Source: GCA-002712045 sp028112705 (GTDB taxonomy: Bacteria; Pseudomonadota; Alphaproteobacteria; Rhodobacterales; Rhodobacteraceae). Taken from it: a stretch of DNA of 64,000 bases. Below the pieces are notes generated by a model. The model saw nothing but the letters and a program-made list of their open reading frames with translations, had not been told where the DNA came from and searched no databases. Position numbers and translations under genes: made by a program. Shown one piece after another: positions 35,823-43,672 of the stretch (the first letter of the stretch is position 1; each line of letters begins with the position of its first letter). Location of the stretch: the NCBI GenBank assembly GCA_028112705.1, contig JAOGYN010000001.1:186001-250000 (forward strand), written 5' to 3'.

Positions 35823-35940
35823 AAAACACCTCAATTGAATACAGTTGAATAATGATGTTTCCAAAATAATTTAAAAACAAGCCTTTATTTTCAGTATTTG
35901 ATACGCAAAGTTAATTAAAAAATAGAATCGAAAGTTCCTA

Positions 35941-37347
35941 ATGCACAAAATGACAGATCAACCCACAAAAGAAAAATTAAAAAGAGGAAGCCCAATCCAA
36001 GTTTTTTATTCTGGAAATAACAAGTTATTTCCAACAATAAGTCACGCCAAAGGTATTTATATGTGGGACACAAATGGCAAGAAATACTTAGATGCTTCAT
36101 CAGGACCAGTAGCGACAAATTTGGGCCACTCGAATACAAACGTATTAGAGGCAATGCGATTGCAGTCTGAGAAAGTCTGCTTTGCAAGCTACTCTGTATT
36201 TGAAAATGAACCAAATAAAATTTTAGCCCAAACCTTAGTGAAATTGGCAGGGCCAAAATATGATCAGGCATTTATTGTTTCTGGCGGTTCAGAGGCAATT
36301 GAATCTGCATTCAAGCTGGCTAAACAATATTCAGTGGCAATTGGTGAACCAAACAGATCTAAAGTTTTATCTAGAAGTGCCAGTTACCACGGTTCCACAC
36401 TTGGAGCATTAGCAGCATCAGGAGATCCCGAAACACATCAGACTTTTGGAAGTATTGCTAAATTAATGCCAAAGGTTAAGACCCCATTTTCTTACAGGCT
36501 CCCAGAAAATCATAATATTGATAGCTTTGCAAGGGAATGCGCGCGCAACTTGGAAGATACTATTATTAAGGAGGGTCCAGATACTATCCTAGCTTTTATT
36601 GTTGAAAGTGTAGGTGGCTTAGCGACAGGCGCATTAGTCGCTCCAGATCACTACTATTTAGCAATAAGGGAAATCTGCACAAAATATGGCATAATATTAA
36701 TTTTTGATGATGTTATGGCTGGGGCAGGGCGTACAGGAACCTTTCTGTCCGCTGAGCACTGGCCTGAAGCTAGCCCAGACCTAGTCGTGCTAGCAAAAGG
36801 TGTCTCCGCCGGTTATACGCCGCTTGGAGCTGTTTTGGCGCCAAATAAAATAGTTCAGGAGGTTGTAAAAGCTGGGGGGTTTCTTCATGGCCACACATAT
36901 GTGGCAAACCCACTATCTTGTGCGATTGCAAATGCAGTTCTAAAAGAAATGATTGATGAAGATTTAATGAAAAATGCCTCTGAAGCTGGGGCTTACCTAA
37001 AAACTGAACTTATCAATCTTGCTAAGCAAAGCCTTATAATTGGTGATGTGAGGGGTAAGGGCCTATTACTAGCAATCGAAATTGTTAAAGACAAACAGTC
37101 CAAGGCACTGCTTGAAGAACAAGTGAGGGCCGTCTACAGGATTTTAGAAATAGGTATCGAGGAGGGTATTTTGCTTTACACTAGGAAAACAGCTGCAGGT
37201 GCTTTTGGTGAATGGATAATGGTGACACCTGCACTTACCATAACAAAGGCTCAAGTTGATGAGCTTGTTAAGCTTTTAACTAAGACAATTTTTCTCTTCG
37301 AAAAGGAGTTGAAAGATGGAGGCTTCCTAAATACAAGTAAAGAATAA
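35941..37347 (+). CDS. class III (omega) aminotransferase
   Basis: 468-residue PLP enzyme of the class III aminotransferase family. 'SGGSEAIESAFKLAKQY' binds the phosphate, 'FDDVMAGAGRTG' contains the PLP-ring Asp, and 'VLAKGVSAGYTPLGAV' contains the Schiff-base Lys. The type is that of the beta-alanine, taurine or amino-alcohol transaminases; the substrate cannot be fixed. A start at the second ATG (35950) is equally possible. It is followed closely by an ankyrin-repeat gene, which need not be related. Confidence 0.9.
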   Translation: MHKMTDQPTKEKLKRGSPIQVFYSGNNKLFPTISHAKGIYMWDTNGKKYLDASSGPVATNLGHSNTNVLEAMRLQSEKVCFASYSVFENEPNKILAQTLVKLAGPKYDQAFIVSGGSEAIESAFKLAKQYSVAIGEPNRSKVLSRSASYHGSTLGALAASGDPETHQTFGSIAKLMPKVKTPFSYRLPENHNIDSFARECARNLEDTIIKEGPDTILAFIVESVGGLATGALVAPDHYYLAIREICTKYGIILIFDDVMAGAGRTGTFLSAEHWPEASPDLVVLAKGVSAGYTPLGAVLAPNKIVQEVVKAGGFLHGHTYVANPLSCAIANAVLKEMIDEDLMKNASEAGAYLKTELINLAKQSLIIGDVRGKGLLLAIEIVKDKQSKALLEEQVRAVYRILEIGIEEGILLYTRKTAAGAFGEWIMVTPALTITKAQVDELVKLLTKTIFLFEKELKDGGFLNTSKE

Positions 37348-37371
37348 AGTAACGGATAGACAGTTGTAGAT

Positions 37372-37959
37372 ATGCAAAAAATTAAACTGCTAAAAACAAT
37401 TAAAATAAAAAATATCTTGGCATGTATTTTTCTTTTATTATTAAATTTATCCTTTACGGGAGCTAATGCCGCTTGTTTACAACTGTGCAGTGAAAATTGG
37501 TGGTTAAACACATCAAAAGAAGAAATAAAATCAGAAATATTAAAAGTCAAAAACTTAAACATGCGCGATGGCTATGGCTTTAGACCACTTCACTTTGCTG
37601 TGCAAAATGGAGAGAAAGACAAGGTTAATCTTTTATTAAAAAGTGGTGTCAACACAAATGCAAAGACAGATCACGGTTTTACACCAATCTATTTTGCAGT
37701 TGGAAAAAATGGTGACTTTGAAATACTCAAAATGTTAATTAAATTTGGTGCTTTGATAAATGTATATGATAAAAATGGAATAACACCTCTGCATTACGCT
37801 GCTTGGGGAACAGCTGAGAAAATCTCAATCTTATTAGAAGCAGGCGCAGACAAGAAAGCAAAAACCAACTCTGGAAAAACTGCATTTGAATTAGCAAAAG
37901 ATAATGAAGATTTGTTTGGTACAGAGACATATTATTTATTAAAAAATACAAATGAGTGA
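37372..37959 (+). CDS. secreted ankyrin-repeat protein
   Basis: 195 residues. An N-terminal signal peptide (basic start, hydrophobic 'ILACIFLLLLNLSF', cleavage after 'ANA' near residue 33) is followed by three to four ankyrin repeats: 'YGFRPLHFAVQNGEKDKVNLLL', 'HGFTPIYFAVG.NGD', and 'NGITPLHYAAWG' (units quoted in part). The likely place is the periplasm, acting by protein binding. Partner unknown. The gene is 24 bp after the aminotransferase. Confidence 0.82.
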   Translation: MQKIKLLKTIKIKNILACIFLLLLNLSFTGANAACLQLCSENWWLNTSKEEIKSEILKVKNLNMRDGYGFRPLHFAVQNGEKDKVNLLLKSGVNTNAKTDHGFTPIYFAVGKNGDFEILKMLIKFGALINVYDKNGITPLHYAAWGTAEKISILLEAGADKKAKTNSGKTAFELAKDNEDLFGTETYYLLKNTNE

Positions 37960-38024
37960 TCTCTTTAAATTTTAAATACTATTTAAATAAAAATATTTAA
38001 ACAAACTAAGCATAAGGCTTAAAA

Positions 38025-38828
38025 ATGAAACTTTATTCAGAAATGCTTAATATTGAACGGGCTAAAGACCGAAAGGAATTAATGTGTGGTGAATTAAAGA
38101 AGAAAAATATTGAAGCATATTTTCATAAAGCTGTAGATTACAAAGATACAAAAAAAGAAGATATATTGTTGGAATGTCTTCAGTACGGGCCTTGGGGGCA
38201 ATTTCATATACAAAATATGGCAGCAACATTAAGTCATTCGAGAGCTTGGGAAAGGTTTTTGCAATCCGACGCTGATATTTGCTTCATAATGGAGGATGAT
38301 ATCTTTATATCTGACGATCTTGAACACTGGTTAAATGACCTCAGTTGGTTGCCAGCAGATGCAGATATTATTAAATTGGAATGTTGGGTTGAAAAATTGA
38401 ATAAGAAGGGTGCGATATTATTTGAAAAACCTGGTATAAGCCACCTTAATCGAAAGGTTAAAAGGTTATTAACGCGGCATATGGGGGCTGCAGGATATCT
38501 ACTAACACGACGTGCCGCTAAAAAACTTCTAGCATCAAAGCCGTTCGATATGGTAATTGATCAGATGCTTTTCAATATAAATGCATCAAAAGTGGCTAAG
38601 AATATGAAAATTTATCAGATTTTACCTGCACTCGTTCTGCAAGGAAATGAACCCGTAAAGCGAACAGTTTATATGGGAAATAGGCAAAATGCATCGGGTA
38701 TCAAATTTTTTAAACAAGAGTTGAGGCGAGGCTTGTATGAAATCTCAGTGCCACTTAAAACAATAATTAAGTTTATTGTTGGAAAAGCTTCTTTTGAAAA
38801 AATCACTTATAAAAATAATATTAGCTAA
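38025..38828 (+). CDS. glycosyltransferase family 25 (LPS biosynthesis type)
   Basis: 267-residue protein similar to GT25 enzymes such as LgtB/LpsA. 'MLNIERAKDRKELM' begins the domain, 'AATLSHSRAWERFL' is the conserved nucleotide-sugar region, and 'CFIMEDDIFISDDL' has the acidic EDD motif. 'RHMGAAGYLLTRRAAKKLL' and 'VIDQMLF' are also typical. The role would be adding a sugar to lipopolysaccharide or a surface glycan. It is followed by a decayed rmlA fragment, suggesting remains of a larger sugar gene cluster. Confidence 0.88.
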   Translation: MKLYSEMLNIERAKDRKELMCGELKKKNIEAYFHKAVDYKDTKKEDILLECLQYGPWGQFHIQNMAATLSHSRAWERFLQSDADICFIMEDDIFISDDLEHWLNDLSWLPADADIIKLECWVEKLNKKGAILFEKPGISHLNRKVKRLLTRHMGAAGYLLTRRAAKKLLASKPFDMVIDQMLFNINASKVAKNMKIYQILPALVLQGNEPVKRTVYMGNRQNASGIKFFKQELRRGLYEISVPLKTIIKFIVGKASFEKITYKNNIS

Positions 38829-38839
38829 ATTGCGAATTA

Positions 38840-39067
38840 ATGGGTAGGGGCTTTGCGTGACTAGATACTGGAACTCATAGCAGTTTGTTGGATGCAGGAG
38901 AGTTTGTTAAAACCCTTCAAGAACGTCAGGGATTATAAGTTGGATGTCCTGAAGAAATTGCATTTGATTTGAATTGGATTGGAGAAACAGAGATTGTTGA
39001 TGCAATTAAAGAATATGGCAAAAATGATTATGGGAATTATTTAAAAAACCTATTAATTAAAACCTGA
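38840..39067 (+). pseudogene. rmlA: C-terminal remnant of glucose-1-phosphate thymidylyltransferase (rmlA/rfbA)
   Basis: Reading from 38840 in one frame gives 75 codons that match the C-terminus of RmlA: 'GRGFA' stop 'LDTGTHSSLLDAGEF', then 'RQGL' stop 'VGCPEEIAFDLNWIG', then 'KNDYGNYLKNLL'. The first stop is TGA where family members have Trp (TGG) and the second is TAA where a Lys-like residue is expected. No upstream part of the gene exists; the GT25 gene ends 12 bases before. This is a relic of dTDP-sugar synthesis, not a functional gene. Confidence 0.88.
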
Positions 39068-39088
39068 AACAAAAGAAGAAGTGTGTAA

Positions 39089-40141
39089 ATGAAAAATACA
39101 GATCTATCCTTAGGTGCAGCTTGGATGAAGGGTAAAGTGATCCCTTTAAAAGACGCATCGCTTCCACTTAATGATTGGGGCTTAACTAGATCAGACATAA
39201 CTTATGATGTAGTTCCTGTCATAGATGGTGCTTTCTTTAGATTGTCTAATTATCTTGATAGATTTGAAGCATCTATGTCAGATATGCGCTTAGATCCAAA
39301 GCTGAATCGAACAGAAATAATAGTAGCATTAACTAAAATGGTAGCTGCCTCTGGTCTTAAAGATTCATATGTTTCAATGGTTTGTAGTAGAGGTGTGCCA
39401 AGTGTACCAGGTAGTAGAAACCCTAAAGACTGTGAAAACCATTTCTTTGCATGGTGTGTCCCTTACGTCAATATTATTCACCCTGACATAGCAAAAATTG
39501 GTGCATCAGCCTGGATTTCAGATACCGTTAAAAGAATTCCAGAAGACAGCGTGAACCCAAAAAATAAAAATTACCACTGGGGCGACTTAACCAAAGGATT
39601 ATTTGAAGCAAAAGATAATGATGCTGAAACTATTATTCTAACTGACCATCAAGACAATATAACTGAAGGTCCTGGGTTTAATGTATTTGCTGTGATTAAT
39701 GGTATCGTCGTAACATCGGATCGTGGAGTATTGGAAGGTATAAGTAGAAAAACAATTTTAGATATTTGTGAAGAGCTTTCCATTCCCACTGAAACTCGAA
39801 GCGTTTCAAAAAATGAATTTATGGAGGCGGATGAAGTGTTTCTCACAACGTCTAGTGGGGGTGTCGTGCCTATAACCCGTATAAATAGTAGAATTTTCTC
39901 AAACGATGTTCCGGGTGAGATGACAATAAAATTAAAGGATTGTTATTGGGTTTGGTCACAAAAAGAAGAGCTAAGAACAGAAATTAATTATAAATCTACA
40001 GAGAAGGTTGCCAAACCAACTGTGGCAAATTCAGTTACCAGAACCTTTAATAAACTTATCTGGGTAACTTTTATTATAGCTTTATTTGTAATATTATATG
40101 TAATAATTACTGAATATCCTGAGTTGGTAGGGCTTCAATAA
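39089..40141 (+). CDS. class IV aminotransferase with C-terminal membrane anchor
   Basis: Residues 1-305 are a fold-type IV PLP enzyme (branched-chain or D-amino acid aminotransferase-like): 'KNKNYHWGDLTKGLFEA' around the Schiff-base Lys, 'ETIILTDHQDNITEGPGFN' and 'LTTSSGGVVPIT' match the family. Uncommonly, residues about 306-350 add a linker and a hydrophobic segment at 323-340 ('LIWVTFIIALFVILYVII'), which would place the enzyme on the inner face of the membrane. No frameshift is visible at the junction. Substrate unknown. A DUF1330 gene follows. Confidence 0.85.
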   Translation: MKNTDLSLGAAWMKGKVIPLKDASLPLNDWGLTRSDITYDVVPVIDGAFFRLSNYLDRFEASMSDMRLDPKLNRTEIIVALTKMVAASGLKDSYVSMVCSRGVPSVPGSRNPKDCENHFFAWCVPYVNIIHPDIAKIGASAWISDTVKRIPEDSVNPKNKNYHWGDLTKGLFEAKDNDAETIILTDHQDNITEGPGFNVFAVINGIVVTSDRGVLEGISRKTILDICEELSIPTETRSVSKNEFMEADEVFLTTSSGGVVPITRINSRIFSNDVPGEMTIKLKDCYWVWSQKEELRTEINYKSTEKVAKPTVANSVTRTFNKLIWVTFIIALFVILYVIITEYPELVGLQ

Positions 40142-40219
40142 AAAGCAACTGATTAAATACTAAACATATGAATAAAAGGTAAAAAGACGCATAAAAATCA
40201 ATTTTAAGGGAGAAAGTAA

Positions 40220-40510
40220 ATGGCTAAAGGTTATTTGATAGCAAACATTAGAGTACATGATAAAGAAATCTTTGAAAAATTTAAGGCAATGTCCACACCA
40301 TTAATTTCTGAATATGGCGGCAAGTTGTTAGTACGAACACCAGAGGTGGACCGTAGAGAAGGAAATATTACTGGGTTAGTTGTGATGCTTGAATTTCCCA
40401 ATATGGAGATGGCTAAAACATTTTATGAGTCCGATTTGTATACGGCTGCCAAGCTAGTTAGAGAAGGTGGATCATCTACGGATCTATGTCTTGTTGAAGG
40501 GATTGATTAA
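40220..40510 (+). CDS. DUF1330 domain protein, second copy
   Basis: 96-residue single-domain protein with the DUF1330 pattern 'MSTPLISEYGGKLLVRTPE' and 'VVMLEFPNMEMAKTFYESDLY'. AAGGGAGAAAG gives a strong ribosome binding site. It is clearly related to the protein at 34562 but too different for a recent duplication. Function unknown. Confidence 0.88.
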   Translation: MAKGYLIANIRVHDKEIFEKFKAMSTPLISEYGGKLLVRTPEVDRREGNITGLVVMLEFPNMEMAKTFYESDLYTAAKLVREGGSSTDLCLVEGID

Positions 40511-40536
40511 TTAGCTGAGTCTATTAACTATCTGTA

Positions 40537-40575
40537 TATAATATATATTATTTAGTTAACATAATATATATTATA
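40537..40575. repeat. pair of 14-bp AT palindromes / 15-bp inverted repeat
   Basis: The 14-base palindrome ATAATATATATTAT occurs at 40538-40551 and again at 40561-40574, 23 bp apart. Because each copy is its own reverse complement, the pair also makes a 15-bp stem with a 9-base loop. Located between the DUF1330 gene and the MobA-like gene. Spacing near two helical turns fits two operator sites on one DNA face; a weak terminator is the alternative. Confidence 0.45.
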
Positions 40576-40637
40576 CGCCTTAATGATGTTAAGGTTTTGG
40601 ATTTATGACTCACTACCCCAGGAAAATTTCATAGAAA

Positions 40638-41264
40638 ATGATAACACAAAAACCTGCACAAAATAATACAGCAAGAAAAACCGCTATTATTCTTTTGGCT
40701 GCTGGCAAGTCAACTCGATTTGCTGGAAGTAACAAACTTTCCCAAGAACTATCGGGTATTCCAATGTTAACTCATTGTTATAATAATATTAAACACTCAA
40801 ATGTTGCACAAATTGTTGTGGTAAGTTCTCAAGAAAATCTTAAACAAGTGGAGACATTATCTAATCCCTACCCTAAAATTGGATTTGTTGAGAACAATGA
40901 ACTTGGCATGGGCCATAGTATTTCGATAGGAATGAGCTGCATACGAAAAGAAATTTCTAGTATTATAATTTGCTTAGCAGACATGCCTCTTGTAACAAAC
41001 ACACACATTCAATTACTTTTAGATGCGAATAAAAGTAGTTCTTTCAGACAGATACATAGATTATATGATGTCAATAATCTATTGGGTCATCCTATCTTAT
41101 TTAATAGTTACTTTTTTTTAAAACTAAAAAGATTAAATGGAGATAAAGGTGCCTATAATATTGCTATTGATAACAAGAACTTGATTAATATTATTAAAGT
41201 AAATAATCTTAGCGTCTCAACCGACATTGATACGAATGATGATTGGAATAACCTTATTCTTTAA
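40638..41264 (+). CDS. MobA/MocA-like nucleotidyltransferase
   Basis: 208-residue NTP transferase domain protein. 'ILLAAGKSTRFAGSNKL' is the nucleotide-binding motif of MobA-like/MocA enzymes and 'IICLADMPLVTNTHI' the metal-binding DMP motif. 'NNLLGHPILFN' and 'GDKGAYNIA' correspond to the 'GHPVLF' and 'GDxGAR' motifs of molybdopterin cytidylyltransferase MocA, though the Arg is changed. It may modify the molybdenum cofactor or another phosphate-bearing small molecule; no molybdoenzyme genes are adjacent. It converges with the corrinoid-protein gene. Confidence 0.8.
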   Translation: MITQKPAQNNTARKTAIILLAAGKSTRFAGSNKLSQELSGIPMLTHCYNNIKHSNVAQIVVVSSQENLKQVETLSNPYPKIGFVENNELGMGHSISIGMSCIRKEISSIIICLADMPLVTNTHIQLLLDANKSSSFRQIHRLYDVNNLLGHPILFNSYFFLKLKRLNGDKGAYNIAIDNKNLINIIKVNNLSVSTDIDTNDDWNNLIL

Positions 41265-41279
41265 TACAATTAAGTTAAA

Positions 41280-41978
41280 TTATCTTGATAATTGATTATG
41301 CTTCTTGGCCATAAATTCTTTCGCGGTCTCAACAGCTACTGCGGCATCTCTACAGTAAGCATCAGCTCCTATTGCCTTACTGAACTCTTCATTCAACGGA
41401 GCTCCACCGACTAGAACCGTATAATCATCCCGCATACCCTTCTCTATCATCGTATCAATTACCACCTTCATATATGGCATGGTGGTTGTAAGTAATGCTG
41501 ACATCCCCAAGATATCAAATTCTTCGTTTTCTAATGCCTCTATATAGTTCTCAACTGGATTATTTATACCTAAGTCAAGCACCTCAAACCCAGCCCCTTC
41601 CATCATCATAGTAACTAAGTTTTTCCCAATATCATGTATATCACCCTTTACTGTGCCAATAACCATTTTTCCGACACGAGGAGCACCTGTTTCAGCTAAA
41701 AGTGGCTTAAGGATAAACATACCACCTTTCATAGCATTAGCGGCGAGCAAAACTTCTGGAACAAACAGTATACCGTCTCTAAAATCAATACCAACAATAC
41801 GCATACCTTCTACAAGCGCCTTTGTTAGTATGTCATAAGGCATCCAGCCTCTATCTAAAAAGATATGTACAGCTTCCTCAATTTCTTCTTTCAGGCCATC
41901 ATAAAGGTCGTCGTGAACTTGGAGGGTAAGCTCTTCGTCTGACAATTCAGACAAGATTATTTCATCTTCTTCAGCCAT
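41280..41978 (-). CDS. corrinoid (B12-binding) protein, methionine-synthase module
   Basis: 232-residue protein with a helical cap domain (residues 1-90, 'VPEVLLAANAMKGG') and a Rossmann B12-binding domain. 'GDIHDIGKN' at 112-120 holds the lower axial His115 (DxHxxG), followed by 'VLDLGIN' and 'GMSALLTTTM' and the C-terminal 'VLVGGAPLN'. It is the same architecture as MtbC-type corrinoid proteins and the cobalamin part of MetH. The homocysteine methyltransferase upstream on the same strand makes a split methionine synthase likely, as known from Rhodobacterales; a methylamine or betaine corrinoid role is the alternative. Confidence 0.88.
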   Translation of the reverse strand: MAEEDEIILSELSDEELTLQVHDDLYDGLKEEIEEAVHIFLDRGWMPYDILTKALVEGMRIVGIDFRDGILFVPEVLLAANAMKGGMFILKPLLAETGAPRVGKMVIGTVKGDIHDIGKNLVTMMMEGAGFEVLDLGINNPVENYIEALENEEFDILGMSALLTTTMPYMKVVIDTMIEKGMRDDYTVLVGGAPLNEEFSKAIGADAYCRDAAVAVETAKEFMAKKHNQLSR

Positions 41979-42128
41979 GTTTGCATTCCTTTAAATAACG
42001 CTAATCGAACGCTATATTTAAAAGTCACTTTGTAATCAACTAAAATATTTACTGAATAAAATACGACATATTTCAGATATATCCCGACTTTTTTTCAGTT
42101 CTTTTGCGCAATATTAGGTAAATAATGC

Positions 42129-43136
42129 TTAACGTCCACCACGCCTAATTCGTTTTCTTTGCACTACACCATCTGTTCCATCACTCTCAGATGAAAAAGG
42201 TCCGATATTTGCAGTAATTTCACTTAAATCAGGTGTAACAGGTTGAACACATTTCTCCAATGCACAGCACATAGCTCTGATGTGTCCAGGTGTTGTGCCG
42301 CAGCATCCACCAATTATTTTAGCCCCGCAATTAAAAGCCATTTCCGCATATTTCGCCATTAAATCAGGCGTTCCATCGTAATGGATTTTACCATCGACAA
42401 ATTTGGGTATTCCCGCATTTCCTTTTGCCACAATTGGGAGTTTTGCATTAGCATTTTTAAATCCCAATACGGTTCTTAAAAGATCAGATGCCCCTACTCC
42501 ACAATTTGCCCCATAAGCGATTGGTAAATCAGGTAAAGCCTCAACCATTTTAATAAAATTTGCCGAGGTTATTCCCATCATTGTTCTCCCAGCTGTGTCA
42601 AAGCTCATCGTTCCTATCCAAGGAATGTTAACGATTTTTGCTGCTGCCGCTGCCGCTCGATATTCTTCCTCTGCAGACATCGTTTCGATCCACACAAGAT
42701 CAACCCCACCTTCTTTCAATCCAAGCATTTGATCCGCAAAAATATCAACGGCCTTATCAAACGTTAAAGTCCCCAGAGGGTCCATCAATTCACCAGTAGG
42801 ACCAACCGAACCCGCCATTACTATATCACGGTTAAACTCATCTTTAACTTCCATGCCTAATTGAGCAGAAAGTCTAGAAAGCTCACGGGCCCTGTCTGAT
42901 GCATTATGCAAGGCCAACCTAGAGGAGTTGCCACCAAATGAATTGGTTAAAAACAGGTCACAACCAGCTAATATGGATTCTCGGTACAGTTTTTTTATTT
43001 TATCTGGATAATCAATATTCCAGAATTCGGGAGCATCTCCACTTTCCAAGCCCATATTAAACAAATTAGTTCCAGTTGCGCCATCAGCTAGAACCCAACC
43101 CTGTGATGCTATTATTTTTTGAACTAAATTTACCAT
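42129..43136 (-). CDS. homocysteine S-methyltransferase (BHMT/MetH N-domain type)
   Basis: 335-residue TIM-barrel methyltransferase. Zinc-binding cysteines are Cys212 in 'GANCGVG' and Cys278-279 in 'IGGCCGTTPGH'; 'LADGATGTNLF' begins the barrel. It transfers a methyl group to homocysteine. With the corrinoid protein 150 bp downstream it likely forms two parts of a split methionine synthase; the reactivation and folate domains are not in this window. A direct betaine-homocysteine reaction cannot be excluded. The C-terminal 35 residues are a poorly conserved, Arg-rich tail. Its short leader contains a fourfold 9-bp tandem repeat. Confidence 0.88.
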   Translation of the reverse strand: MVNLVQKIIASQGWVLADGATGTNLFNMGLESGDAPEFWNIDYPDKIKKLYRESILAGCDLFLTNSFGGNSSRLALHNASDRARELSRLSAQLGMEVKDEFNRDIVMAGSVGPTGELMDPLGTLTFDKAVDIFADQMLGLKEGGVDLVWIETMSAEEEYRAAAAAAKIVNIPWIGTMSFDTAGRTMMGITSANFIKMVEALPDLPIAYGANCGVGASDLLRTVLGFKNANAKLPIVAKGNAGIPKFVDGKIHYDGTPDLMAKYAEMAFNCGAKIIGGCCGTTPGHIRAMCCALEKCVQPVTPDLSEITANIGPFSSESDGTDGVVQRKRIRRGGR

Positions 43137-43155
43137 TATATATGTCTCTATTTAA

Positions 43156-43191
43156 CGAACTTGACGAACTTGACGAACTTGACGAACTTGA
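43156..43191. repeat. four tandem 9-bp repeats in the leader of the homocysteine methyltransferase gene
   Basis: Four exact copies of CGAACTTGA lie head to tail, 20 bp before the methyltransferase start and inside the 92-bp gap to sufE. Exact identity implies recent slippage. On the plus strand they fall in a 23-codon frame with an Asp-Glu-Leu repeat (43142-43213), which is not considered a gene. Confidence 0.85.
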
Positions 43192-43228
43192 GCATATATC
43201 AAATAAAACTTAAAGCACTATTCAGCTT

Positions 43229-43654
43229 TTAAGCTTTTGCGTTCAATGCAACTCCTTTTAAACGCTCAACCATCGAACGTAAGCCATTTGACCTTTGAGC
43301 AGATAGATGTTCATTCAAGCCCAACTTTGCAAATTCGTGAAGAGTATCGATTTTTATAGCTTCATTAACAGTTATATTATTATATAACTTTGATAAAATT
43401 GCGATTAATCCCCTGACAATCATTGCATCACTATCACCTCTGAAGGCAAATTCAGCAGAACCTCCAGATCCAGTTATTTTAGGAACTATCCAGACCTGGC
43501 TCGCACACCCATCAACCTTTGTCGCTGGAACTTTTAGAGCTTCTTCCAGTGGAGGCATCTTTTTCCCAAGCTCTATAACATAGCGATATCTTTCTTCCCA
43601 ATCATCAAGAAACTCAAAATTCTCTACTATTTCATCAAAATCAATAATTGCCAT
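43229..43654 (-). CDS. sufE: SufE family cysteine-desulfurase sulfur acceptor
   Basis: 141-residue protein with the SufE fold. Cys50 in 'TKVDGCASQVW' is the sulfur acceptor, at nearly the same place as Cys51 of E. coli SufE. 'DWEERYRYVIELGKKMPPL' at the N-terminus is typical. It passes persulfide sulfur from a SufS-type desulfurase to iron-sulfur cluster assembly; no suf operon is nearby. It lies 19 bp downstream of the RNase D gene and is probably co-transcribed. Confidence 0.93.
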   Translation of the reverse strand: MAIIDFDEIVENFEFLDDWEERYRYVIELGKKMPPLEEALKVPATKVDGCASQVWIVPKITGSGGSAEFAFRGDSDAMIVRGLIAILSKLYNNITVNEAIKIDTLHEFAKLGLNEHLSAQRSNGLRSMVERLKGVALNAKA

Positions 43655-43672
43655 TAAATCTCCATATATATA

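Noticed and set aside
43142..43213. 23-codon plus-strand frame with a Glu-Leu-Asp repeat
   Set aside because: It is explained by the 9-bp tandem repeat, lies antisense in another gene's leader, and has no ribosome binding site.
41979..43228. SAM or cobalamin riboswitch in front of the split methionine synthase genes
   Set aside because: Leaders are short (92 and 150 bp), AT-rich, and lack recognisable B12-box or SAM riboswitch core sequences.
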